Assembly (NCBI GenBank): GCA_903957405.1
Contig: CAJBPC010000275.1
Coordinates: 1 to 7,027 of the forward strand
From: an uncultured bacterium
GTDB lineage: Bacteria; Bacteroidota; Bacteroidia; Chitinophagales; Chitinophagaceae
DNA length: 7,027 bases
Direction of reading: 5' to 3'
The notes below the pieces were generated by a model. The model did not search any database. It was not told where the DNA came from and saw only the letters and a program-made list of their open reading frames with translations. Shown piece after piece: positions 1-6,769 of this stretch. The position numbers were made by a program, and so were the translations under genes. Each line of letters starts with the position of its first letter. Within the stretch, counting starts at the first letter, position 1.

Positions 1-2142
1 CGACTTCCTTACGGCCCTCATATTGATTGTGCGACTGCGTATATGCCAGCTTGAAGCGTTCTTTCGACTTTTCATAGCTGATATCCGCATTATGATAGTC
101 GAAAGTCACTCCGTTGAAGGATACAAGCGGAAATGCATTCTGACCGACACCTGCTGCGGCACGGCCTGTTTTTTCACTCCTTCCGTAACCTAATGCGATG
201 GCGATGACATTTGGATGCAAACCGGGAATCACCAAAATCGGGAGGAACAACTCCTTGCCGCCGGCAACGATCTTGACTACAGGCTTATCAACCTCCACTT
301 CATAGTTATCATCCACGGCGATACCCAATTCCTTGGCCATCGCAAAAGAAATGACTGCGTAATTATCCCATGTTGCTTTCGTGATCGGATCAGGCATTTC
401 TTGCAACCATGGATTGTTGGCACTTTTTCCGCTTCCGATTGAAACCTTCGGGTAAACGACCAATTCAGCCTTTCCGCCTTTTTTCGCGGCAGCAATCTTT
501 GCCACAGCTTCCGCCACCGATGCGGCACTGTAGGCAGCACCTGATTCAGGTTTTGGCCGTTCTATCACGCCATCCTGAAGAACCTTATCCCAGGCCTCCT
601 GACTGCCCAGATCCGACATCCAATATCCCTTCAGATACTCCGCATACTCCATATTGACTCCACTCCATTTTAGCAGTGAGGTCTGGAAAGAACGTGTCTT
701 GAAGAGCGGAGCGATCGTTGGTTGCATGAAACTGAAATACCCTGTCTTCACTTCTGCATCTCCCCAACTTTCAAGATAATGATGATCGGGTATCACATAT
801 TTACAGAGTTCCGTCGTCTCATCTTCACGGTCATTGAAAGAGACCGAAATCTTTACTTTCTTTAGTCCTTCTGAGAATTTCTTCGAGTCGAAATAATCGT
901 ATGCAGGATTTACACCATGAATGAGTATTGCTCCGACCGCTCCTGCATTCATTTCATGTACGAGATCTGACATCTCTTTGTCATTTCCCTGACGAGTCTT
1001 CAGCGTAGCACCCCAATTGATCGTCTTGCCATTGGCTCCGATGAGCTCGTTAATGGCGTTCACGATCAACTGTACATTGACATCATTGCTTCCACTCACC
1101 ACGACAGCGGAACCACCGGCTGCTTTCAACATGGACGCAGCCATATCTAGACCAGTCTTCAACCTTTCATCTGACAGCGCAGGAGCAGCCACGGCGCCAC
1201 CGAGCTTTGCATACAACGCAACGGCAACTGCACCTGCCTCGGATGGACGGTGTACAAAGCGATCATCTGCATTAGCACCCGTGAGGCTAAGCATGCTCTC
1301 AAACTGGATGTGCTTACTCATCCTTAAGTTCTTCGCGCTCACTTTTCGGCCTGATGCATACTGACGGGAATATTCCACGGGATTTAGCCACGTACCAAGA
1401 AAGTCGGCACCCAGACTTACAATCACATCCGCTTTATCGAACTGATATGAAGGCAGAGAATATTTGCCATAAGAAGCCTGATTTGCCAGCAACATGCCAC
1501 TGGATGACAGCGCATCATACTGCACGTGAACGCTTCCTGGATATTTAGACTTGAATTCACCTATCAGCTTCAGCGTGGAGGGGGATGTGACCGTTGCTGT
1601 CAGCAATACCACCTTCTGACCCGATACTCCTGCCATCCCTTCAGCCACCATCTTATCGAAAGCATCGAATGTGGTGACCTCCTTGCCATTGCTGACAGGG
1701 AAGCGCAGTCGGGCAGTATCATACAAATCCAATACTGACGCCTGAACCTGTGCCGATGTCCCCCCTTTTGTCAGCGAAGAAAGTTCATTACCCTCTATCT
1801 TAATGGGACGACCATCTCGTACTTTAGCCACAACAGGCACCACGTTCCCATCCTGAACATAGGTGGTCGCAAAATAATTCGGAACACCCGGAATCACACT
1901 ATCCGGCTTATTAAGGTATGGAATGCTTTTTTTGACCGGTATCTCGCAACTCGCAGCAGCCATGGCGGCTGCGGTACTGAAACCGAGGTACTTGAGGAAA
2001 TCCCGCCTCGGTGCGGTTGCTTCCATCAACCCAGTACCAGCCTCATAAGGCAGATCCTCGTTGAATTCATCTTTCAGATTTTCCTGGTAGGCTTCACTGT
2101 TTTTCAGTTCACCGAAATTCTGCCAGTACTTTTTTGCTCCAT
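1..2142 (-). CDS. actB: Alternative complex III subunit ActB, molybdopterin-oxidoreductase-like (3' end outside window; 1-nt frame break at start)
   Basis: This is the large periplasmic subunit of alternative complex III, the quinol-oxidising complex that replaces bc1. In this family the N-terminal part resembles molybdopterin oxidoreductases but carries no molybdenum cofactor; the iron-sulfur domain lies in the C-terminal part, here beyond the left edge. About 714 residues are visible, with no stop from about 2130 down to position 2. The N-terminus reads KKYWQNFGELKN, typical of ActB, followed by a twin-arginine signal APRRDFLKYLGF (R46-R47 in corrected numbering), a small-residue stretch AAAMAAASC with a lipobox-like Cys66, and then the oxidoreductase-like domain. 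The visible end, LAYTQSHNQYEGRKEV, also fits ActB. The ATG at 2142-2140 gives MEQK, then hits a stop after 12 codons unless one base is gained at the A run 2135-2130. In-frame alternatives are ATG 2026 or rare starts (CTG 2149, ATT 2146). It lies 73 nt downstream of actA and is presumably co-transcribed. The family call is very sure; the start is uncertain. Confidence 0.93.
2130..2135 (-). other. A6 homopolymer at which the actB reading frame breaks
   Basis: On the minus strand the putative actB start reads ATGGAGC, six A, then GTACTGG. Read directly it encodes MEQKSTGRISVN and a stop. With seven A it would encode MEQKKYWQNFGELKN, the expected ActB N-terminus. The body frame upstream of this point has no ATG, GTG or TTG back to its in-frame TAG at 2188-2186. 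A P-site lysyl-tRNA on AAA could slip back one base here, or RNA polymerase could add an A, but a homopolymer miscall or a real deletion explains it equally well. Confidence 0.75.
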
Positions 2143-2195
2143 AAATCAGTTGTAAGGTTCTGTGTCTATATGAATGGACAGTGGACTATAGCGCA

Positions 2196-2210
2196 GGAAA
2201 GCCGCTTTCC
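2196..2210 (-). repeat. Inverted repeat in the actA-actB spacer (possible mRNA hairpin)
   Basis: GGAAAGC and GCTTTCC flank a single central base, giving a 15-nt perfect inverted repeat. As RNA it can form about 5-6 pairs with a 3-5-nt loop. It begins 5 nt after the actA stop codon and ends 53 nt before the actB ATG. No U run follows it on the actB-sense strand, so it is not a canonical intrinsic terminator. A role in mRNA processing, 3'-end protection of actA or partial attenuation is possible, and chance is not excluded. Confidence 0.4.
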
Positions 2211-2215
2211 GGCAA

Positions 2216-3466
2216 TCAATAGTGACACTTCTGGCACTCTATTCCACCTATCTTCTCCACGGTCACGCTGTCTATCTTTTTGTTCTTGAGGTCCTCATGG
2301 AAACTCTCGTAGATGCTATAGTATTTGTTGTCGGCAAATTGAACCTTCGTCTCGCGATGACAGTTCACACACCATCCCATGCTTAAGTCTGAATGCTGAA
2401 AGACCTCGTCCATCTTCTGAATCTCACCATGGCATGTCTGGCATTGAACCTTGCCAGCATTCACGTGCTGGGCATGGTTGAAGTAAACGTGATCCGGAAG
2501 ATTATGGATGCGTATCCACTCAATGGGCTTACCATTGCCTGTATACTTTTTTGCAGTCGGATCCCAACCGGCATATTTGTATAGCTTTTGAATCTCAGCA
2601 GTACCATCCACCTCTTTACCATCTTCACGATACAACTTCGGCCCTTTGACATATTCGTTGATGCCCATATGGCAATTCATACAAACATTTACAGAAGGAA
2701 TATTTGCATGCTTGCTTTCCTGCGCACCACCATGGCAATACAGACAGTTGATCTGGTTCATGCCCGCATGAACAGTATGCGAGTAGAAAATCGGCTGCTC
2801 AGGCTGGTAGTCTTTCGAACGGCCTAACTCCTGCGCACCTTGAAACGTATAGTATCCGCCGACCATGAAAAGAAGTATGGTGACAAGCGCGATGTAGGCT
2901 TTATTTCTCCAAAAAGGGACTGGCTCTGCTGAAACTACCCCATCCTTATCATCAGACATTTTTCTGAGATTGCTGTTCACCTGTAGCAAAATCAGCGCAA
3001 TGACAGCCAAAATAAGGGTTAGGATACCGAACAACAAACTACTGTCGGATTCAGGCGCCTGAGGAGCAGCAACACCTGTCGCTCCCGGCTCCGGCTTGAC
3101 AGGACCGGCGTTGATATATGCAAGGATGGCATCGATATCAGCATCCTTCAACTCCGGAAATGCGGTCATCTGGACCTTGTTATACTGATTGTAAACCTCC
3201 ACCGCACGGGGATAACCGCTCTTGATCACTGCCGCGCTATTCCTTATCCAGGAATATAACTGGGCTTTCTCCGGCCAACGATCTTCCACCCCTTTCAATG
3301 CAGGCCCCACTAGGTTCTTGTCTATCGCATGACAGGAAGCACATTTCTGATTGAAAAGCTGCTTGCCATCCTGTGCCTGTAAGGATACTGTGCCTATTAA
3401 AAACAGACTACATATGAAAGAGGACAATAATATTCTCACAACGAGTCGATGATGCATCATATTCAC
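2216..3466 (-). CDS. actA: Alternative complex III subunit ActA, membrane-anchored multiheme cytochrome c (six CXXCH)
   Basis: ActA is the cytochrome subunit that carries electrons from quinol oxidation by alternative complex III to an acceptor or terminal oxidase, on the periplasmic side. Of 416 residues, 1-32 are a signal peptide. Residues 33-120 form a class I cytochrome c domain with haem motif CASCH (42-46), likely Met100 ligand and the C-terminal helix DADIDAILAYI. A Pro/Ala linker follows, then TM helix 143-163, a short charged cytoplasmic loop, and TM helix 189-208. The C-terminal pentahaem domain has CLYCH 241, CMNCH 262, CQTCH 342, CVNCH 366 and CQKCH 411. Typical ActA segments include FYSHTVHAG, VYFNHAQHV, HSDLSMGWCVNCHRE and the terminal IECQKCHY. 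ATG 3466 gives MNMMHH; Met3 or Met4 are possible starts. As first gene of the operon it sits below a good promoter candidate. The two-helix topology places both haem domains in the periplasm. Confidence 0.96.
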   Translation of the reverse strand: MNMMHHRLVVRILLSSFICSLFLIGTVSLQAQDGKQLFNQKCASCHAIDKNLVGPALKGVEDRWPEKAQLYSWIRNSAAVIKSGYPRAVEVYNQYNKVQMTAFPELKDADIDAILAYINAGPVKPEPGATGVAAPQAPESDSSLLFGILTLILAVIALILLQVNSNLRKMSDDKDGVVSAEPVPFWRNKAYIALVTILLFMVGGYYTFQGAQELGRSKDYQPEQPIFYSHTVHAGMNQINCLYCHGGAQESKHANIPSVNVCMNCHMGINEYVKGPKLYREDGKEVDGTAEIQKLYKYAGWDPTAKKYTGNGKPIEWIRIHNLPDHVYFNHAQHVNAGKVQCQTCHGEIQKMDEVFQHSDLSMGWCVNCHRETKVQFADNKYYSIYESFHEDLKNKKIDSVTVEKIGGIECQKCHY

Positions 3467-3506
3467 AGCAGTTGTTGTATAAAATCGATAAGGTCTCTCA
3501 ACTCCG

Positions 3507-3540
3507 CAAAATTAAGACAGGATTTTAACATTATATCAAC
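3507..3540 (-). promoter_or_regulatory. Candidate Bacteroidota-type promoter for the act operon
   Basis: On the minus strand the octamer TAATTTTG (3514-3507) matches the Bacteroidota -7 consensus TAnnTTTG exactly. A GTTG at 3540-3537 could be the -33 element, with a 22-nt spacer that is slightly longer than usual. Transcription would begin near 3500, giving a leader of roughly 35 nt before the actA ATG. Position and match support it; no experimental evidence is visible. Confidence 0.5.
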
Positions 3541-3571
3541 ATCCTATACAATTTTTTCAGCACACGCAACG

Positions 3572-3584
3572 CTTGTAATACAAG
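3572..3584. promoter_or_regulatory. 13-nt palindrome CTTGTA-A-TACAAG, candidate operator
   Basis: Perfect 6-1-6 inverted repeat in the divergent region between actA and the rightward genes. It ends two bases before the possible -33 element (TTTG 3587-3590) of the rightward promoter and lies about 70-85 nt upstream of the predicted actA transcription start. Its TTGTAA half is repeated directly at 3588-3593. The symmetry and position suit a dimeric regulator binding site; the regulator is unknown and the assignment is inference. Confidence 0.35.
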
Positions 3585-3586
3585 GA

Positions 3587-3613
3587 TTTGTAACCGGTTC
3601 ATTACATAATTTG
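3587..3613 (+). promoter_or_regulatory. Weak candidate promoter for the rightward genes
   Basis: TTTG at 3587-3590, a 16-nt spacer, then TAATTTG at 3607-3613. The second element lacks one base of the TAnnTTTG consensus and the spacer is short, so the match is imperfect. It lies about 85 nt upstream of the first rightward ATG at 3699, with no better candidate seen nearby. Confidence 0.28.
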
Positions 3614-3698
3614 TCATAGAACGGTAAACACTATCCCTAAAGTGCGGTTATATCTGAGCGTACTTGCTATTTTAGACTTTTTTAATACATTTTGCATC

Positions 3699-4025
3699 AT
3701 GTTCGAGAAATTGAAACTGAAATGGAAAGTGGAGAGTACCCTCCAATTGATTCTTATACTTTGCACATTCGCCGTAACAGGAACCCTAACCGCCTATATC
3801 TCCGGAGAAATAACGGCTTGGGTAGGATTCACTGATCAAACATTCTGGCTTTGGAAACTTCTGCTTAGGATGTCTATACTCATTTTCGGATATCAGGTCA
3901 TCATTCTTGTGGTATCTTTCTTTTTCGGACAGTTCCGATTTTTTTGGAACTATGAAAAGAAAATCCTCGCCATGATGGGGTTCATAAAAAAGAAGCAGGA
4001 AGAAACTACCAATCCAAAAAAATGA
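3699..4025 (+). CDS. Small two-helix membrane protein, DUF6787-like
   Basis: A 108-residue protein of unknown function found next to housekeeping genes in Bacteroidota. The N-terminus is basic (MFEKLKLKWKVEST), followed by TM helix 1 at about 15-35, a short loop (SGEITAWVGFTDQT), and TM helix 2 at about 50-77. The conserved-looking motif GQFRFFWNYEKK (77-88) then leads into a lysine-rich tail. The short loop between the helices and the basic ends fit both termini in the cytoplasm. The frame is open further upstream to a GTG at 3642, but ATG 3699 gives the start I expect for this family, and the extra 19 residues do not resemble it. It precedes purN by 57 nt and is probably co-transcribed. The family name is from memory of similar sequences; no enzymatic motif is visible. 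Confidence 0.8.
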   Translation: MFEKLKLKWKVESTLQLILILCTFAVTGTLTAYISGEITAWVGFTDQTFWLWKLLLRMSILIFGYQVIILVVSFFFGQFRFFWNYEKKILAMMGFIKKKQEETTNPKK

Positions 4026-4082
4026 ATCCAGTCGGAATTTTCATTCAACAGACATCACCTTTTACCTGAACTTTACCCGAGA

Positions 4083-4661
4083 ATGAAGCAAATAGCCATT
4101 TTCGCATCCGGTGCTGGCTCCAATGCCCTTGAAATCATCCGACATTTCAAAGGCCACAAAACAATCAATGTTTCACTTGTTCTCTGCAATAAACCCGGAG
4201 CAGGCGTCATAGACTTAGCAGAATACGCCGGCATCCCTGTTATCATGATCGAAAAAGAACAGTTTTTTCGGGGTCATGCATACGTGGTCGAATTGCAGCA
4301 GGCAAGAATCGATCTTATCGTCCTGGCGGGCTTCTTGTGGAAGATCCCCAAAGCCTTGACGGATGCATTCAAGGGTAGGATCTTGAACATCCACCCGGCT
4401 CTCCTCCCCAAATATGGCGGTAAAGGAATGTATGGGAAACATGTCCATGAAGCGGTCATCGCATCAGGCGATCAGTCGAGCGGTATCACCATCCACCTTG
4501 TGGATGACGTCTACGATAACGGACAGATCATTTTCCAAACAAAGGTCGACATATCAGAAGGGGATACCCCTGAAACACTTGCAAGTAAGGTTCATATTCT
4601 GGAACACAGATATTTCCCTTCCGTCATTGAAGAATTTATTGAAAACAAAAATCCCTGTTAA
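4083..4661 (+). CDS. purN: Phosphoribosylglycinamide formyltransferase (GAR transformylase)
   Basis: This cytoplasmic enzyme of de novo purine synthesis transfers a formyl group from 10-formyltetrahydrofolate to glycinamide ribonucleotide. Its 192 residues are slightly shorter than the E. coli enzyme and cover the complete fold. The phosphate-binding start is IAIFASGAGSN (GSN 12-14), followed by VLAGFLWKIP (80-89) in the folate-binding region. The catalytic block ILNIHPALLPKYGGKGMYG contains Asn102 and His104, and SGITIHLVDDVYDNGQII carries the catalytic Asp, best aligned as Asp142. These match the Asn-His-Asp triad of the family. The ATG at 4083 lies directly before the first beta strand, so the start is secure. 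No Shine-Dalgarno is evident. No other pur gene is in the window, so it is a lone purine gene here. The long C-terminal tail of E. coli PurN is absent. Confidence 0.97.
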   Translation: MKQIAIFASGAGSNALEIIRHFKGHKTINVSLVLCNKPGAGVIDLAEYAGIPVIMIEKEQFFRGHAYVVELQQARIDLIVLAGFLWKIPKALTDAFKGRILNIHPALLPKYGGKGMYGKHVHEAVIASGDQSSGITIHLVDDVYDNGQIIFQTKVDISEGDTPETLASKVHILEHRYFPSVIEEFIENKNPC

Positions 4662-4730
4662 AAAAAGCCGATCATCACCATGTTCAGGGTCCTGTCGATA
4701 TTATTGCCCTTGAGAATGATCTGTTCGACC

Positions 4731-5489
4731 ATGTTACGTGTCATACTATTTTTTCTGGGGCTCATCTCTGTCGCAAGTCACTGTGCGGGACAGGGTGATA
4801 TTTTATTGCGTGGATCTGTATACGATTCCAGCCGAATGGTAGTCATCCCGATGGTTAGGGTGACAAGTACCGGAGGAGCTGTCACATACACGGATTCAAT
4901 AGGCCAATACCGCCTCCTGGTGCAAAAGAAGGATTCAATCGCCTTTTTCTTCAGAGGGAAATCCACGACACTATTCTCTGTCAAAGACATCAAATACACT
5001 CAGGGATTCGACATTTCGCTTCAAGTCACCGTCGCAGACCGTTACAAGACACTGAAAGAAGTGATTGTCATCAGAAAGACCTATCGGCAGGATTCCATTG
5101 AAAACCGAGAGAGGTACAAGAAAGTCTTTGAGTTCGAAAGTGGACTAAGCACCAATAGTGGAGGCATGAATGGTGGAGCAGGCCTAGATCCCAACAGCCT
5201 CATCAATTTGTTTCGTTTCCGAATGCGCAAGAGCATGAAAAGCTTCCAAAACCGACTGATGGCAGAAGAGGCGGAGAAATTCGTGAACTATCGCTTCAAT
5301 AAAGGCGTAGTAAAGAACCTAACGGCTTTGGATGGCTATGACCTCGAGCGTTTTATGCTCGTATATCGTCCTTCTTACGAGTTCACTGCTGCATCACCCG
5401 AATTTCAATTTTACCAGTATATACTAGACGCATCCAAACTCTTTAAAAAAGGAGTCATGCCAGGTCCCGATTTCTGGAGTGATAAATAA
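4731..5489 (+). CDS. Exported protein of unknown function with N-terminal carboxypeptidase-regulatory-like domain
   Basis: From the preferred ATG this is a 252-residue protein. MLRVILFFLGLISVASHCAG is a good signal peptide. Residues 25-88 (LLRGSVYDS, then VRVTSTGG, TDSIGQYRLLV and DSIAFFFRGK) have the pattern of the transthyretin-like CarboxypepD_reg beta-sandwich, common in exported Bacteroidota proteins. The rest (about 105-252) is charged and probably helical, with YRQDSIENRERYKKVFEFE, a Gly/Asn-rich stretch (142-155), FRFRMRKSMKSFQNRL and a C-terminal segment rich in aromatics. No TonB-dependent barrel or peptidase catalytic residues are visible. The frame also opens at ATG 4680 and ATG 4716. 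ATG 4680 would put a second hydrophobic segment before the signal peptide, so I prefer 4731. The gap to purN is 69 nt, which suggests co-transcription. Function unknown; localisation is periplasm or outer membrane periplasmic face by inference. Confidence 0.78.
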   Translation: MLRVILFFLGLISVASHCAGQGDILLRGSVYDSSRMVVIPMVRVTSTGGAVTYTDSIGQYRLLVQKKDSIAFFFRGKSTTLFSVKDIKYTQGFDISLQVTVADRYKTLKEVIVIRKTYRQDSIENRERYKKVFEFESGLSTNSGGMNGGAGLDPNSLINLFRFRMRKSMKSFQNRLMAEEAEKFVNYRFNKGVVKNLTALDGYDLERFMLVYRPSYEFTAASPEFQFYQYILDASKLFKKGVMPGPDFWSDK

Positions 5490-5525
5490 ACACTACACTC
5501 CGGCTTGCTATCCTCTTTAATGTCT

Positions 5526-5544
5526 ATTTTAGTCTTGCTAAAAT
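5526..5544 (+). repeat. 7-bp inverted repeat just upstream of the dipeptidase start
   Basis: ATTTTAG, a 5-nt spacer TCTTG, then CTAAAAT: a perfect 7-bp-arm inverted repeat ending 5 nt before the ATG at 5550. It covers the usual ribosome-binding region. An RNA hairpin here would be AT-rich and weak. The segment also holds TAGTCTTG (5530-5537), one base off the TAnnTTTG promoter element, so an operator over a local promoter is another reading. If translation started at ATG 5520 the repeat would be inside the coding region. Confidence 0.4.
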
Positions 5545-5549
5545 CGAAC

Positions 5550-6743
5550 ATGAAGATTCAAATCCATTTACGCTGCCTTTTGTTTGCCGTGATCCTGTTT
5601 AATTTCTCGTTATCATGGGGGCAAAAACGGACATCCTTTCATCAGGCTGCCATACTCATTGATGCGCATAATGACTTCCCAAGCGCCGCCATAGGCAACA
5701 ACCTTGCATTCGATCAAGACCTTCGGGGCAGGGCACATTCCGACCTCCGGCGCATGAAAACCGGAGGCGTGGATATTCAAATTTTCTCCATTTTCTGCGG
5801 TCCGGAACAACCCAAGCCATACGCATGGGCCAATCGTGAAATAGATTCCGTTTTCGCATGGGTGGAAAGAAACCCCGATGACATGCGTTGGGTTCGCAAC
5901 AGCAAAGAACTCAAAAAGGCTGTTAAACAGAAAAAAATTGGCACCATGCTGGGTGTTGAGGGCGGGCACATGATCGAAGACCGGCTTGAAAATCTCGAAG
6001 CCCTCTATAACAGAGGGGTGCGCTATCTCACACTCACCTGGAATAATTCGACCGCATGGGCAAGCTCGGCACTGGATGAAACCTCCCTGAAAGACACAAC
6101 CCGAAATTTCGGGCTCAATCAATTCGGACAGTCTGTCGTCAGGAAAATGAACGAACTAGGCATGCTGGTGGATGTATCTCATAACGGAGAAAGGACATTC
6201 TGGGATGCCATGGCTACCACTACCAAACCCGTCATCGCCTCCCACAGCTCTGTCTACAACCTCTGCCCTCATCGACGCAATCTAAAAGACGATCAAATAA
6301 AAGCAATTGCCCATAACGGTGGCGTCATACACGTCAATTTCTACGCCGGCTTCATTGACAGCACCTATGAAAAAAAATCAACTCAATTGATGGAGCGTCA
6401 CAGGAAAGAGATGGATAGCCTGACATCCCACCAGACAGCAAGCACAGAAATAACCAAAAAGATGCTCGGAGAGAAACATGCAGCAGCATTGTTGTCGATC
6501 AGGCCTTCAATTTCAATACTGCTCGATCACCTGGATTACATCGTGAAACTTGTAGGTGTCGACCATGTCGGACTGGGATCAGACTTCGATGGAATTGAAG
6601 CGCCTCCACTGGAGTTGCAGGGGGTGGAGGATTTCCCAAAGATCACAGATGCATTGTTGGAGAGGGGTTACGCAAAGAAAGATATCCGAAAGATCCTCGG
6701 GGGAAATTACATGCGGGTATTGAAAGCAAATGAAAAAAAATGA
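5550..6743 (+). CDS. Membrane dipeptidase, peptidase family M19 (renal dipeptidase-like), exported
   Basis: A binuclear zinc dipeptidase of the M19 family, which hydrolyses dipeptides, sometimes with D-amino acids. From ATG 5550 it has 397 residues, with a signal peptide MKIQIHLRCLLFAVILFNF ending near SWGQ. Metal and active-site residues fit the human enzyme: HxD in IDAHND (His40, Asp42), bridging Glu137 in LGVEGG, His211 in VDVSHNG, His232 in ASHSS, Arg243 in PHRRN, and Asp345 in GLGSDFDG. Spacing from Glu137 to Arg243 matches the human protein almost exactly. Between Arg243 and Asp345 there are about 44 extra residues, mostly charged and helical (around 270-315), which I believe is common in bacterial members. 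The frame is open upstream to ATG 5520 and TTG 5505, but 5550 gives the cleanest signal peptide. The gap to the preceding gene is 60 nt. Likely role is recycling of peptide or peptidoglycan fragments in the periplasm; substrate is not predictable. Confidence 0.95.
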   Translation: MKIQIHLRCLLFAVILFNFSLSWGQKRTSFHQAAILIDAHNDFPSAAIGNNLAFDQDLRGRAHSDLRRMKTGGVDIQIFSIFCGPEQPKPYAWANREIDSVFAWVERNPDDMRWVRNSKELKKAVKQKKIGTMLGVEGGHMIEDRLENLEALYNRGVRYLTLTWNNSTAWASSALDETSLKDTTRNFGLNQFGQSVVRKMNELGMLVDVSHNGERTFWDAMATTTKPVIASHSSVYNLCPHRRNLKDDQIKAIAHNGGVIHVNFYAGFIDSTYEKKSTQLMERHRKEMDSLTSHQTASTEITKKMLGEKHAAALLSIRPSISILLDHLDYIVKLVGVDHVGLGSDFDGIEAPPLELQGVEDFPKITDALLERGYAKKDIRKILGGNYMRVLKANEKK

Positions 6744-6769
6744 TTTGATGAACCTGACGGTCTGAAAGA

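Noticed and set aside
1017..1364. Open frame of 115 residues on the plus strand inside actB
   Set aside because: The opposite strand codes for conserved ActB sequence throughout this stretch; the frame is a by-product of its codon use.
3592..3599. 8-bp palindrome AACCGGTT as a separate operator
   Set aside because: An 8-bp perfect palindrome is expected about once in 256 positions by chance, so it is noted only as part of the control region.
3642..3698. In-frame GTG extension of the small membrane protein by 19 residues
   Set aside because: The extension is hydrophobic but does not resemble the family N-terminus; ATG 3699 gives the expected MFEKLKLKW start.
4680..4730. Longer start for the unknown exported protein at ATG 4680
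   Set aside because: It adds a second hydrophobic segment before a good signal peptide that begins at ATG 4731. It cannot be excluded but is less likely.
5613..6122. Open frame of 169 residues on the minus strand inside the dipeptidase gene
   Set aside because: It lies wholly within a confidently identified plus-strand M19 gene and its composition shows no family features, so it is a shadow frame.
6744..6769. Bidirectional terminator between the convergent dipeptidase and esterase genes
   Set aside because: Only a 4-bp stem (GTCT/AGAC) with a 3-nt loop is visible and no T run follows, too weak to call.
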